Assembly (NCBI GenBank): GCA_021777335.1 | Contig: JAJYDT010000022.1 | Span: 1-34,377 of the forward strand | Source: Pseudomonadota bacterium | GTDB taxonomy: Bacteria > Pseudomonadota > Gammaproteobacteria > Acidiferrobacterales > Acidiferrobacteraceae | Reading direction: 5' to 3' | Length of the DNA stretch: 34,377 nucleotides | Part shown: piece by piece, positions 1-7,081 of the stretch | Layout: every line of letters begins with the position of its first letter | Numbering within the stretch: the first letter of the stretch is position 1 | Position numbers and translations under genes: made by a program | Notes under the pieces: model-generated | Told to the model about the DNA's origin: nothing | What the model saw: the letters and a program-made list of their open reading frames with translations, nothing else | Databases searched by the model: none

Positions 1-15
1 CTTAGCGGATTCGTC

Positions 16-32
16 GTAAGCGATCGAGCAAC
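16..32 (+). repeat. IS66 terminal inverted repeat, tnpC side
   Basis: This is the outer end of the element downstream of tnpC. It starts GTAAGCG and matches the other end at 13 of 17 positions. The bases left of it do not repeat on the far side. Confidence 0.65.
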
Positions 33-43
33 AGCAGGCTTGC

Positions 44-1633
44 TTATCCCGATGGTGTCGCGGCCGGCAATGCCAGATCTTTCTGTACCGGCGGCTGGCC
101 CGGCAGCAAGGCTTCCAGTGCCTCGACGGTCTGCGCCTGCGGCAATTCGGTGAAGACCCGCCGAAGGTAAACGTAGGGTTCGAGTCCGCAGGCTTTTGCG
201 GTCTCGATCAGGGAGTACAGATTCGCACTCGCCTTCACGCCGCGGACACTGTCACTGAAGAGCCAGTTTTTTTTGCCCAGGACAAAGGGCCGGATCGTGT
301 TCTCGGTACGGTTGTTGTCGATCTCCAGCCGCCCGTCTTCCAGATACACGACAAGCTTGTCCCATTCGTGGTGGAGATAGGCCAGGGCTTTGCCCAAGGC
401 CATCTGCGGGGGCACCTCGGGGCGTGCGGACTCGAGCCAGTGGCGCAGGGTCGTCCACAGCGGACGGGCATGCTCGGTCCGATACGCCTGACGCACCTCG
501 GGGCTCGCGGTCCGGATCGCCTGCTCCACCACATAGAGCTGTTGGATCTGCTTCAGACCCTCCTCGGCGAGTCCCGGACGCCGGTGCTTGCCCTGGGCCT
601 TGATCGCCTCATCGAACTTCCTCCGGGCATGGGCGAGGCAACCCTGGTGCGTGAGACCGAGATCCCGCACGACGGCGTTGTACCCATCATAGCCATCGGT
701 CTGCAGGAACCCTTGGAAGCCCTCGAGGAGACGGATCGGGACCTGGGCCCCGCGGCCCGGATCATAGTCAAAGAGCACCACCGGCAGGCCGGGCGGTCCC
801 CCGCGCTGCACCCAGAGATACGACTTCGACTGGGCGGTCTTCCCGGGTTCCTTCAGGACCTGCACCGGGGTCTCGTCCATGTGGAGGAGATCGTAGGCGA
901 GGAGGCGATCGCGCAGGAGATTGATGAGCGGTTGAATGAGGACCCCGGCCTGGATCATCCACGAGGCGAGGGTCGCCCGAGGGAGATCGACTCCGATGCG
1001 GGTCAGGATCTGCTCCTGGCGGTATAAGGGCAGCGCATCCTGGTACTTCGAGACCGCGATGTGGGCGAGCAACCCCGGGGCACACAGGCTCTTCGGAATC
1101 GGCTGGGCCGGCAAGGGCGCGGTCTTCAGGCACTGGCCACAGGCACAGGCGTATCGCGTGCGCTGGTGCTGGAGCACCCGGATCTGCGCCGGGATGAGCT
1201 CGAGCTGTTCACTCGTGACCACGCCGATCTCGGTCAGCACCTGCCCATCATGCGGACAGATCCGTTCGGCCTCGGGCAGGGTATGAATCACCAGGACCCG
1301 GGGTAACGAGGCGGGCAACGGCCGGCGGCCGGCCTTGATCCGGGGGTGCGCGGCCACGACGGTGTTCGGAAGGACGTCCTCCGCCCCGCCGTCCCTGGCG
1401 GCTTCGGCTTCTCCCTCGGCCTCGTCAAACAGCCGGATCTGATCCGGGGACACCTCACTGCGGGCGGCATAGCGCCGGGCGAGTGCGAGGTTCAGTTGTT
1501 CCTGGAGGTGTTCGGCGCGGGCACTGAATCGGTCCCGTTCCTGGGTGAGGAAGGCGATGCGCTGATCCCGCTCGATCAGCAACGCCTGCAGGGCCGTGAC
1601 CTCAGAAGCGACCCCGGAAGACGTGGTTTTCAT
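44..1633 (-). CDS. tnpC: IS66 family transposase (TnpC, DDE type)
   Basis: This is the catalytic transposase of the IS66 element, 529 residues from the chosen start. The N-terminus is a coiled-coil-like stretch rich in Glu, Gln and Arg. A Cys/His zinc-binding part follows (CPHDG, then CACGQC). The DDE core shows D in LLHMDETPV, D in LQTDGYDGYN and E in IDNNRTENTIRPF, followed by the conserved GKKNWLFSDS. The reading frame is open upstream to 1768, but the family start MKTTSSG lies at 1633. A longer start would run into the 3' end of tnpB. It is the last gene of the IS operon, 35 bp after tnpB. Confidence 0.93.
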   Translation of the reverse strand: MKTTSSGVASEVTALQALLIERDQRIAFLTQERDRFSARAEHLQEQLNLALARRYAARSEVSPDQIRLFDEAEGEAEAARDGGAEDVLPNTVVAAHPRIKAGRRPLPASLPRVLVIHTLPEAERICPHDGQVLTEIGVVTSEQLELIPAQIRVLQHQRTRYACACGQCLKTAPLPAQPIPKSLCAPGLLAHIAVSKYQDALPLYRQEQILTRIGVDLPRATLASWMIQAGVLIQPLINLLRDRLLAYDLLHMDETPVQVLKEPGKTAQSKSYLWVQRGGPPGLPVVLFDYDPGRGAQVPIRLLEGFQGFLQTDGYDGYNAVVRDLGLTHQGCLAHARRKFDEAIKAQGKHRRPGLAEEGLKQIQQLYVVEQAIRTASPEVRQAYRTEHARPLWTTLRHWLESARPEVPPQMALGKALAYLHHEWDKLVVYLEDGRLEIDNNRTENTIRPFVLGKKNWLFSDSVRGVKASANLYSLIETAKACGLEPYVYLRRVFTELPQAQTVEALEALLPGQPPVQKDLALPAATPSG

Positions 1634-1668
1634 GCCCCGGATTATACCAAAGCGCAGACGTAAATACG

Positions 1669-2022
1669 CTATAAAACCCGGGAATAATGCAGTATTTTGT
1701 GCGGGGCCGGGCGCACGATGTCGTAGCCCTGAAGGAGTGCGTGCAATTCCCCCTCGGTGAGCGTCCACACCGCATCACCCGTCCGTGGCCACCGGAACCG
1801 GGCCTCTTCGAGCCGCTTGTACCACAGCGCAAAGCCGGTGTGATCCCAGTACAAAAGCTTGAGCCTCGTGCGCTGCCGGTTGCAGAACAGGAACAGCGCC
1901 CCGGACAGGGGGGACAAGTGCATCGTGCCTTCGACCCGCGCCGTGAGCCCGTTGATCGACTGCCTAAAGTCGACCGGCTCCCGGTGCAGGTACACCGCCA
2001 GAGGTTCCACGAACATGCGCAT
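1669..2022 (-). CDS. tnpB: IS66 family accessory protein TnpB
   Basis: This 117-residue protein is the second IS66 gene. It carries the family features: the DFRQSINGL motif near the N-terminus, then LFLFCNRQRTRLKLLYWDHTG, with W in ALWYKRLE. TnpB is needed for transposition in studied IS66 members, although its biochemical role is unclear. It starts 3 bp after the tnpA stop codon. A second ATG two codons downstream (2016) is an alternative start. Confidence 0.92.
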   Translation of the reverse strand: MRMFVEPLAVYLHREPVDFRQSINGLTARVEGTMHLSPLSGALFLFCNRQRTRLKLLYWDHTGFALWYKRLEEARFRWPRTGDAVWTLTEGELHALLQGYDIVRPAPHKILHYSRVL

Positions 2023-2025
2023 GCC

Positions 2026-2325
2026 TCAGTCCTTGAGCGCGTGCAGCAGGTCCGCGAGCCAGCGCACCGACACCGAGGCCGGCAGTCGCAGGGCCACCGG
2101 GCCAAAGCGCAGATCCACCGCCGCGGGTTCGGAGGCACGGGCGACCGCCACCGGCACAAAGGCCGAGAGACCCTTGCCCGAGCCATCGCCAGACAACTCC
2201 CGACGGCGCTGCCGGAAGTACGGGCGTGCAATCCCGTGGGCGGCACAGAACGCCGTCTCGTCCTGACCGCTGGTTGCCTGTTCCTGAAACAGCTGATGCC
2301 ATTGTGCGTGGGACCGGATCTTCAT
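2026..2325 (-). CDS. tnpA: IS66 family accessory protein TnpA
   Basis: This is the first gene of the element, 99 residues from ATG 2325; an in-frame TTG at 2331 would add two residues. The N-terminal half (HAQWHQLFQEQATSG, then AHGIARPYFRQRRREL) looks like the helix-turn-helix region of IS66 TnpA. The C-terminal part, VDLRFGPVALRLPASVS, is the usual family ending. Members are often about 100-130 residues. It probably binds the element's ends or regulates transposition; this is inferred from the family and not visible here. Confidence 0.85.
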   Translation of the reverse strand: MKIRSHAQWHQLFQEQATSGQDETAFCAAHGIARPYFRQRRRELSGDGSGKGLSAFVPVAVARASEPAAVDLRFGPVALRLPASVSVRWLADLLHALKD

Positions 2326-2389
2326 GCGCAACCCCCTGCTCTGGAAAAGCAGGACACTGAGCGTTTTATCGGGGGTTGGGTAGGGCGGG

Positions 2390-2406
2390 GTTTATGGAGC
2401 GCTTAC
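2390..2406 (-). repeat. IS66 terminal inverted repeat, tnpA side
   Basis: Read on the minus strand from 2406, this end starts GTAAGCG like the opposite end. The adjoining 8 bp (2407-2414) do not match the left flank. Confidence 0.65.
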
Positions 2407-2706
2407 CATGAAACTCCGATCTTAGCCCATATTTCGCTATTTGCCCCCCATACTGGCACCGTTCGTTGATTTTGGCTGGGTGTAACCTGTTGAAGTAATT
2501 TGCCTTTGACGATGGCGGTGGAATGGTGCGTATCATAATCTTGGCGGAAAATTGCGGTGCAATTTGCCAAGTTGGTAGATATCGCGAGCATCCGGGAACC
2601 GACGCACGAATCGACTGGCGATAGTGGATCGTAAGGACTCGGCCGCATCGAGCGGCTAAAGCCGCTTTCCGAGGGCAAAGTCGGCCTGCTTGCAATGCTC
2701 CCGGAA

Positions 2707-2738
2707 CTTTGAAAATATATCGCTAAATATTTTCAAAG
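2707..2738 (+). promoter_or_regulatory. Perfect palindrome upstream of fic (probable operator)
   Basis: Two perfect 12-base arms, CTTTGAAAATAT at 2707-2718 and its reverse complement at 2727-2738, are separated by 8 bases. The site ends 40 bp before the fic start codon and has no U-tract after it, so it fits a dimer-binding operator better than a terminator. The fic product has a winged-helix-like C-terminus, so autoregulation is plausible. That is an inference. Confidence 0.6.
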
Positions 2739-2747
2739 CCTCCTGGG

Positions 2748-2769
2748 CTTTGAAAATGCGATTGCAAAG
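2748..2769 (+). promoter_or_regulatory. Second, imperfect copy of the fic operator
   Basis: CTTTGAAAAT (2748-2757) repeats the half-site of the first palindrome, and ATTGCAAAG (2761-2769) is a degraded inverted partner. The centres of the two palindromes are about 36 bp apart. The second one ends 9 bp before the fic ATG and overlaps its AAAGGG ribosome binding site, so binding here could also block translation initiation. Confidence 0.45.
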
Positions 2770-2778
2770 GGCAGACCC

Positions 2779-3918
2779 ATGGATCCCGCGGATTTCAGGA
2801 CCTCAAAAACCGGAAAAGTCATCCGGACCCCCGAGGGCTATCATGCCTTTATTCCGGCCATGCTGCCACCGAAATTTGAATACGATGACGCGCTGGTTCT
2901 CGCTTTGTCGCAGGCCGATGCGGCACTGAGCGAGCTGTCCGGTCTCGGGCGGTTGTTGCCTAACCCGCATCTGCTAATCGCACCTTACGTCCGTCGCGAG
3001 GCTGTGCTGTCCTCACGCATCGAGGGTACCCACGCCAGCCTTTCCGATGTGCTGCTCGACGAAATGGGAGATGATGCTTCAAAGGTCGATGCAGCGGATG
3101 TGCGTGAGGTGCGCAATTACGTTAACGCGCTGGAGTTCGGGGTCAAGCGCCTGGAATCACTTCCGCTGTCGTTGCGGCTGACACGCGAGCTGCACGGTCG
3201 GCTCATGAAAGGGGTGCGCGGCGATCGCGCTACGCCCGGTGAATTCCGCCGCAGTCAGAACTGGATTGGCCCGGCTGGCAGCACGCCGGCTACAGCAGTC
3301 TATGTTCCACCGCCACCTCGCGAGATGGAATCAGCACTGGCAGATTGGGAGAAATTTCTGCATGAGCGAAACCGCATAGCAGACTTGATCCAATGTGCTC
3401 TCATTCACGAACAGTTCGAAGCCATCCATCCCTTCCTCGACGGCAATGGCCGTGTCGGACGCCTGCTCATTGCGCTATTTCTCATCGAGCGCGGGCGGCT
3501 TTCGCAGCCGCTACTCTATCTCTCCGCGTACATCGAAGACCATCGGCAGGACTATTATGACCTGCTCCAACGCACCCGTACCCACGGCCAGTGGAATGCC
3601 TGGTTTCGGTTCTTTTTGGCTGGCGTAGCCGAGATGGCGCAGGATGCCGTGCGCCGCTCGCGCCAATTGATGGAGCTGCGAGAAAAACTCCGCAAGCGCC
3701 TTGTCGACAAACCGCGGGCACTGGCGCTGCTGGACGAACTTTTTGTGAACCCGTATATCACGGTCGCACGTGCCGAACAGAAGCTTGAGGTGTCCAACCC
3801 TACAGCACGGCAGGTGGTCGCGTTGTTACAGCAACACCGCGTACTTAAGGAAGTGTCCGGACGCCAGTGGGGAAAACTGTATCTGGCGCGGCCGATACTC
3901 GATGTGATTGAAAAGTAA
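2779..3918 (+). CDS. Fic family protein (probable AMPylase) with N-terminal inhibitory helix
   Basis: Fic proteins transfer AMP or another nucleotide moiety from a cofactor to target proteins. This one has 379 residues. A Fic N-terminal domain contains the inhibitory motif S78-x3-E82-G83. The catalytic Fic core carries HPFLDGNGRVGR at 217-228, with His217 as the general base and all key residues intact. The C-terminus (about 300-379) resembles a winged helix (TVARAEQKLEVSNPTARQVV). Because the inhibitory helix is N-terminal in the same chain, it should be a self-inhibited class II enzyme, not one held by a separate antitoxin. The start at 2779 has AAAGGG upstream. It lies beside an IS and has a tandem palindromic operator; the target is unknown. 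Confidence 0.92.
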   Translation: MDPADFRTSKTGKVIRTPEGYHAFIPAMLPPKFEYDDALVLALSQADAALSELSGLGRLLPNPHLLIAPYVRREAVLSSRIEGTHASLSDVLLDEMGDDASKVDAADVREVRNYVNALEFGVKRLESLPLSLRLTRELHGRLMKGVRGDRATPGEFRRSQNWIGPAGSTPATAVYVPPPPREMESALADWEKFLHERNRIADLIQCALIHEQFEAIHPFLDGNGRVGRLLIALFLIERGRLSQPLLYLSAYIEDHRQDYYDLLQRTRTHGQWNAWFRFFLAGVAEMAQDAVRRSRQLMELREKLRKRLVDKPRALALLDELFVNPYITVARAEQKLEVSNPTARQVVALLQQHRVLKEVSGRQWGKLYLARPILDVIEK

Positions 3919-4102
3919 GACTACCAGACCATGGTACGCCGCCGGCAGCGCTAATGGAGCCGGGTTCCGCCGTCTTATGGTGAGCCTTGGCATGGCCAGC
4001 AGCCGGCTGAAGAACTCCTTCGATCTGCGCGCCCTGGCACGCGAAGGGGTATTGAGGTGTGCGGGACTCGCATTGAGACGCCCGGTGGGCACGGCGACAG
4101 GG

Positions 4103-4111
4103 TGCTAGAAT
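4103..4111 (+). promoter_or_regulatory. Extended -10 promoter of the flavoprotein gene
   Basis: TGCTAGAAT at 4103-4111 matches an extended -10 element (TGnTAnAAT type). No good -35 lies 17 bp upstream, which is usual for extended -10 promoters. Transcription would start near 4118, about 30 bases before the start codon at 4149. The 180 bp between fic and this site contain no gene I can support. Confidence 0.4.
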
Positions 4112-4148
4112 GCCGGTTTCGCCCCATCGGCTCCGAAGGTGGATGTGC

Positions 4149-5555
4149 ATGAACGATTTTGATCTGATCGTGATCGGCTCGGGGCCTGGCGGCTACCGGG
4201 CCGCCGTGCTCGGGGCATTGCGCGGATTGCGCGTGGCTATTGTGGAGAAGGCCGAGTGGGGCGGCTGCTGCCTGAATCGGGGCTGTGTGCCGAAGAAGGC
4301 GTGGTATCACACGGCTCGACTGCTTGTCGCGAGCCGGCATTTCGCTGAACGCGGGATTTCCGGTACGCTTCGCATTGATATAGGTACTGCCTGGGATCAC
4401 CAGCGTGCCGTTGTCACGAAGGTTCGTAACAGTTATCTCGACTATATGAAACGGCTTGGAGTCGCGCGCCACGAAGGGATGGCCGCCTTTGCCAGCAGTC
4501 GGCGGGTCGAGATCACCCGGGGGGCCGACCGGACAATGATCGAAGGCGCCCACTGTATCCTTGCGACCGGCGCGCGTCCTTATGTGCCCGAGATGTTTCA
4601 GGGCGTCTCGGCGCGTATTCTGACGACCGATGATCTGTATGACCGCCCGCCCCCGTCGGGCGACCAGGTGGCGATCGTCGGCGGCGGTGTGATCGCGACG
4701 GAATTCGCTTTCATTCTCACTCTGCTCGGCAAGAACGTCACCTGGCTCAGCCGGGGAGTCCCGCTCGCGCGCACGCGGTTCGGCGCGCAGGCGCGCCAGG
4801 GCCTGACTCGATCGCTTGCGGTCCATGGTATCAAGCCTGAGACACTGCGCCTCCGTGGCGCGGATGCCGATGGCACACAGGTTGTTTTGAGGTTCGAGGA
4901 TGCGGAACCGCGGCGGTTTGACTGGGTGCTCGTGGCGACAGGCCGGCGGCCGTTTACCGAAGGTTTGAACCTCCCTGGGGCCGGGGTCGGCATCGATGAA
5001 GAGGGCTTCATCGCAGTTGACGAGGGTCTCGAGACCGCCGCATCCGGCGTCTACGCGATCGGCGACTGTGTCGGGGGCGCGATGACGGCGAACCAGGCGC
5101 TGCACGACGCCGGTGTCGTCATCGGCAACGTGTTGGGCACGGACAGCGGTCCGCGCCTGCATCGGGCCCCCGAGAAGGTTCCCGAGGTTCTCTACAGCGC
5201 GCTTGAGATCGCCCGCATCGGGCTCGACGATGAGGGTGCCGAGGATGCGGGATTCGAACCCGCGATCGGTTTTTCGGCCTTCGAGACATCGCCGCGGGCG
5301 CTTGGCCAGGATGACCCCGAAGGATTTGTGCGCATCATCGGTGATATGGACAGCGGGCGCTTTCTGGGCGGAGAGGTCGTTGGGGCCGAGGCCGGCGAAC
5401 TGATCCATCTCCTCGCGATGTTGTCTGATCGGGACGGGCTCAGAACCCTGGCGCGGACGTCCTTTAACCATCCGGCGCGTGCTGAAGAGATACTGAATGC
5501 AGTTGAAACCCTCGCCAGCAAATGGAGTCTGACGGAGACTATCTTTGGTGGCTGA
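4149..5555 (+). CDS. Dihydrolipoamide dehydrogenase-like FAD/NAD(P) disulfide oxidoreductase
   Basis: This 468-residue class I pyridine nucleotide-disulfide oxidoreductase should pass electrons between NAD(P)H, FAD and a redox-active Cys pair. It has the N-terminal FAD fold GSGPGGYRAA, the redox pair C41-LNRG-C46 in GGCCLNRGCVPKK, the NAD fold GGGVIATE (Ala replaces the usual third Gly), the second FAD contact YAIGDC, and the C-terminal base in SFNHPARAEE. GCVPKK is more typical of glutathione reductases, whereas the overall layout is like Lpd. ATG 4149 is preceded by GAAGGTGG; in-frame ATGs at 4143 and 4110 are worse. No dehydrogenase-complex genes are near, so its substrate is unknown. Confidence 0.85.
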   Translation: MNDFDLIVIGSGPGGYRAAVLGALRGLRVAIVEKAEWGGCCLNRGCVPKKAWYHTARLLVASRHFAERGISGTLRIDIGTAWDHQRAVVTKVRNSYLDYMKRLGVARHEGMAAFASSRRVEITRGADRTMIEGAHCILATGARPYVPEMFQGVSARILTTDDLYDRPPPSGDQVAIVGGGVIATEFAFILTLLGKNVTWLSRGVPLARTRFGAQARQGLTRSLAVHGIKPETLRLRGADADGTQVVLRFEDAEPRRFDWVLVATGRRPFTEGLNLPGAGVGIDEEGFIAVDEGLETAASGVYAIGDCVGGAMTANQALHDAGVVIGNVLGTDSGPRLHRAPEKVPEVLYSALEIARIGLDDEGAEDAGFEPAIGFSAFETSPRALGQDDPEGFVRIIGDMDSGRFLGGEVVGAEAGELIHLLAMLSDRDGLRTLARTSFNHPARAEEILNAVETLASKWSLTETIFGG

Positions 5556-5583
5556 GGCGATTCCGGGTTGCAGTTTTCCGGTT

Positions 5584-5613
5584 TTGTCATATGGTTATCG
5601 GTATGGCTAGAAT
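5584..5613 (+). promoter_or_regulatory. Candidate sigma-70 promoter overlapping the start of the WYL gene
   Basis: TTGTCA (5584-5589) and TAGAAT (5608-5613) are separated by 18 bp, a good match to a housekeeping promoter. If real, the transcript starts near 5620, downstream of both ATGs I considered for the WYL gene. That would shift its start to the GTG at 5633. Confidence 0.35.
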
Positions 5614-6022
5614 AAAAGACGACGCGCCTTCAGTGAAGGTGCTGACCGCCGCGATCAAGCAGAAACGCAGGGTCTCGATCCACTACCGTGATCAGGCCCG
5701 CGCGCGGGTGATTGAACCGCATGCGATCTACACCGATGAGCACGGCGAGCTTATTGCAGACTGTTATCAGGTGCGTGGGTATTCATCCGCGGGCCGACCC
5801 GCACCGTTTTGGCGACCGTTCCGGGTGAAGAAGATTTCGAACGCGGAACTGCTGGATGAGCCATTCACGCCGCGTAACGGCGAGGGCTTCAATCCGGAAA
5901 AGCAGAAGTATCGCTTCGGTCTCGTGGCCATGGTTGGAGACAAGAACGCCTCGTTTGTGTTTCCCGAGGCACAGGGCGAGCCAATGGGCCCGTTTCTTCC
6001 CACGAAGAGCGGCCGGCGTTAG
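5591..6022 (+). CDS. Stand-alone WYL-domain protein
   Basis: The gene encodes a small basic protein of up to 143 residues. The segment VSIHYRDQARARVIEPHAIY, then LIADCYQVRGYS and FRPFRVKKI-like spacing (here WRPFRVKKIS), matches the WYL fold, an SH3-like domain thought to bind ligands or nucleic acid in transcription regulators. No helix-turn-helix precedes it, so it is a bare WYL domain with a short C-terminal tail. The start is uncertain: ATG 5591, ATG 5603 and GTG 5633 are all in frame, none has a strong ribosome binding site, and a promoter-like sequence overlaps the first two. It converges with the His-rich gene. Confidence 0.7.
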   Translation: MVIGMARIKDDAPSVKVLTAAIKQKRRVSIHYRDQARARVIEPHAIYTDEHGELIADCYQVRGYSSAGRPAPFWRPFRVKKISNAELLDEPFTPRNGEGFNPEKQKYRFGLVAMVGDKNASFVFPEAQGEPMGPFLPTKSGRR

Positions 6023-6242
6023 ACGTCCGGCGGGCTGGCGCCCCCACCGTATGAAGCAAAATCAGGGCCGTTGGCGACGTACGGAGAGACCCAAACGCCG
6101 CTTCACCGCAGCGACTCTCCAGACCAACTAGCTTTTTCTGCTTTCCATGGAAAAGTGACTCCCGAAAATCACCCAGCGGCGCTGCTCGGGCTGCCCATCT
6201 TCCGATTCGTCGCTGTTCCACCGTGCGACACGTGTGTAAAAC

Positions 6243-6277
6243 ATCGCCCTATCCATATGCTGTTTGGATAGAGCGAT
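6243..6277 (-). terminator. Hairpin terminator downstream of the His-rich gene
   Basis: Two 13-base arms (6243-6255 and 6265-6277) pair with one mismatch around a 9-base loop. On the minus strand the stem is followed by GTTTTAC, a short U-rich run. It lies 10 bp beyond the stop codon of the His-rich gene and between convergent genes, so it may act on both strands. Confidence 0.55.
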
Positions 6278-6287
6278 CCTAGGTAAG

Positions 6288-6500
6288 TCACCGGCTTGAT
6301 GCGTGATGGGTAGCGTAATGCTTTGCCGCTTCCTCACGGTAATGGGAGGCGTGGATGCTGTGCGCGTGCGCGAGATGCGCATGATGGGCTGCTTTGTCAT
6401 GCTGTCCGGCCTCATGATGTTTCGCGGCTTCGCGATGATGCTTGGCGGCCTCGGTGTGCTGTTTTTCTGCGTTTTTATGATGCTCTGCGCCTTCATGCAT
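6288..6500 (-). CDS. Small histidine-rich protein
   Basis: The product has 70 residues, of which 19 are His, with many Ala, Glu and Lys. Heptad-like units such as EAAKHHR and EAAKHHE repeat, and the whole chain is predicted to be helical with His clusters on one side. It has no signal peptide and no Cys. Similar His-rich small proteins occur in Proteobacteria without an established function; binding of metal ions or buffering of protons is an inference from composition. ATG 6500 is chosen because GGAG lies about 10 bases upstream. The frame stays open to 6578, but that extension looks unrelated. A hairpin terminator follows. Confidence 0.72.
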   Translation of the reverse strand: MHEGAEHHKNAEKQHTEAAKHHREAAKHHEAGQHDKAAHHAHLAHAHSIHASHYREEAAKHYATHHASSR

Positions 6501-7081
6501 AAAGTAGACTCCTTGTATCAAGATTGAACGGGAACCGTAGATATCCATACCAGCAGCGCTCGAATACCGGAGGGACAAATTAACGTAGGGACGCTGCCGT
6601 TATATGGTAGTCAGTCCGTTAATAACGAAAAAAGTTCACCAGACCGGGCAACGGGCCTGCGAAGCCCAGTGCCAGGCTCAGCGGAAAAAGGCGAAGAAAA
6701 TCCGGGGAGCCGGGTCTCGCGCTCTGTGCTCATTGGAATCCCCGGCAAAGACCGGATCAGTCCGGCCGCCAAGGCCTCGTGCATCGTGAAGGCAGCAAGC
6801 GGCAGATCGAAACCTCTCGTGGTGAGGTGGCGTACCGTGATCCTATGCCGGCCTTCGAGTGGCCTGCGTCTGGTGCATCGGCACACGCAACAGACAGATG
6901 GATCGCACAGACACCGACTGACGGCGAAGGCAGGATGCTGCGGACTCCGTATGTTCGGGGTGCGGACGCTCGCGCCCCCGGTCGAGCCGATTCAGGGATT
7001 CCGCTCCGTCACGCCGCTTCAACGTCCTGTGTTTCGATGATACGACAACAAACGGATCGATAGGCTGAGGTCCGACAGACC
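6501..7081. other. Gene-free stretch of about 580 bp
   Basis: Between the divergently placed His-rich gene and the 3' end of ptsI I see only short unsupported frames with no recognisable product. There is no RNA gene, and no clear terminator follows ptsI. The promoter of the His-rich gene should be in the first 100 bp, but no convincing -35/-10 pair is visible. Confidence 0.5.

Larger units (their letters stand above)
16..2406 (-). mobile_element. IS66-family insertion sequence
   Basis: The element has the three-gene IS66 layout (accessory tnpA, tnpB, and the large DDE transposase tnpC), all on the minus strand. Its ends are imperfect inverted repeats that both start GTAAGCG, at 16 and, on the other strand, at 2406; 13 of the first 17 positions match. 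Terminal GTAA and a length of about 2.4 kb are usual for the family. The 8 bp outside each end (8-15 and 2407-2414) differ, so no target duplication is visible. All three genes look intact, so the element could be active or only recently silenced. Confidence 0.88.
2407..2778. other. Gene-free stretch between IS66 and fic
   Basis: About 370 bp, visibly richer in A and T than the surrounding housekeeping DNA. The part nearest the IS (2407-2690) has short open frames on both strands, none with a good ribosome binding site or a recognisable product. It may be decayed mobile DNA. The last 70 bp carry the fic operator palindromes, listed separately. Confidence 0.5.

Noticed and set aside
8-2414. 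8-bp target site duplication around IS66
   Set aside because: The flanks gattcgtc and catgaaac do not match, so no duplication can be claimed.
2403-2678. 91-codon minus-strand frame next to the IS66 end
   Set aside because: It runs into the terminal repeat, has no ribosome binding site and no family likeness; kept only as part of the gene-free stretch.
3975-5471. 498-codon open frame on the minus strand opposite the flavoprotein gene
   Set aside because: It mirrors a well-supported gene on the plus strand in GC-rich DNA, has an Arg/Pro-rich composition and no recognisable domain.
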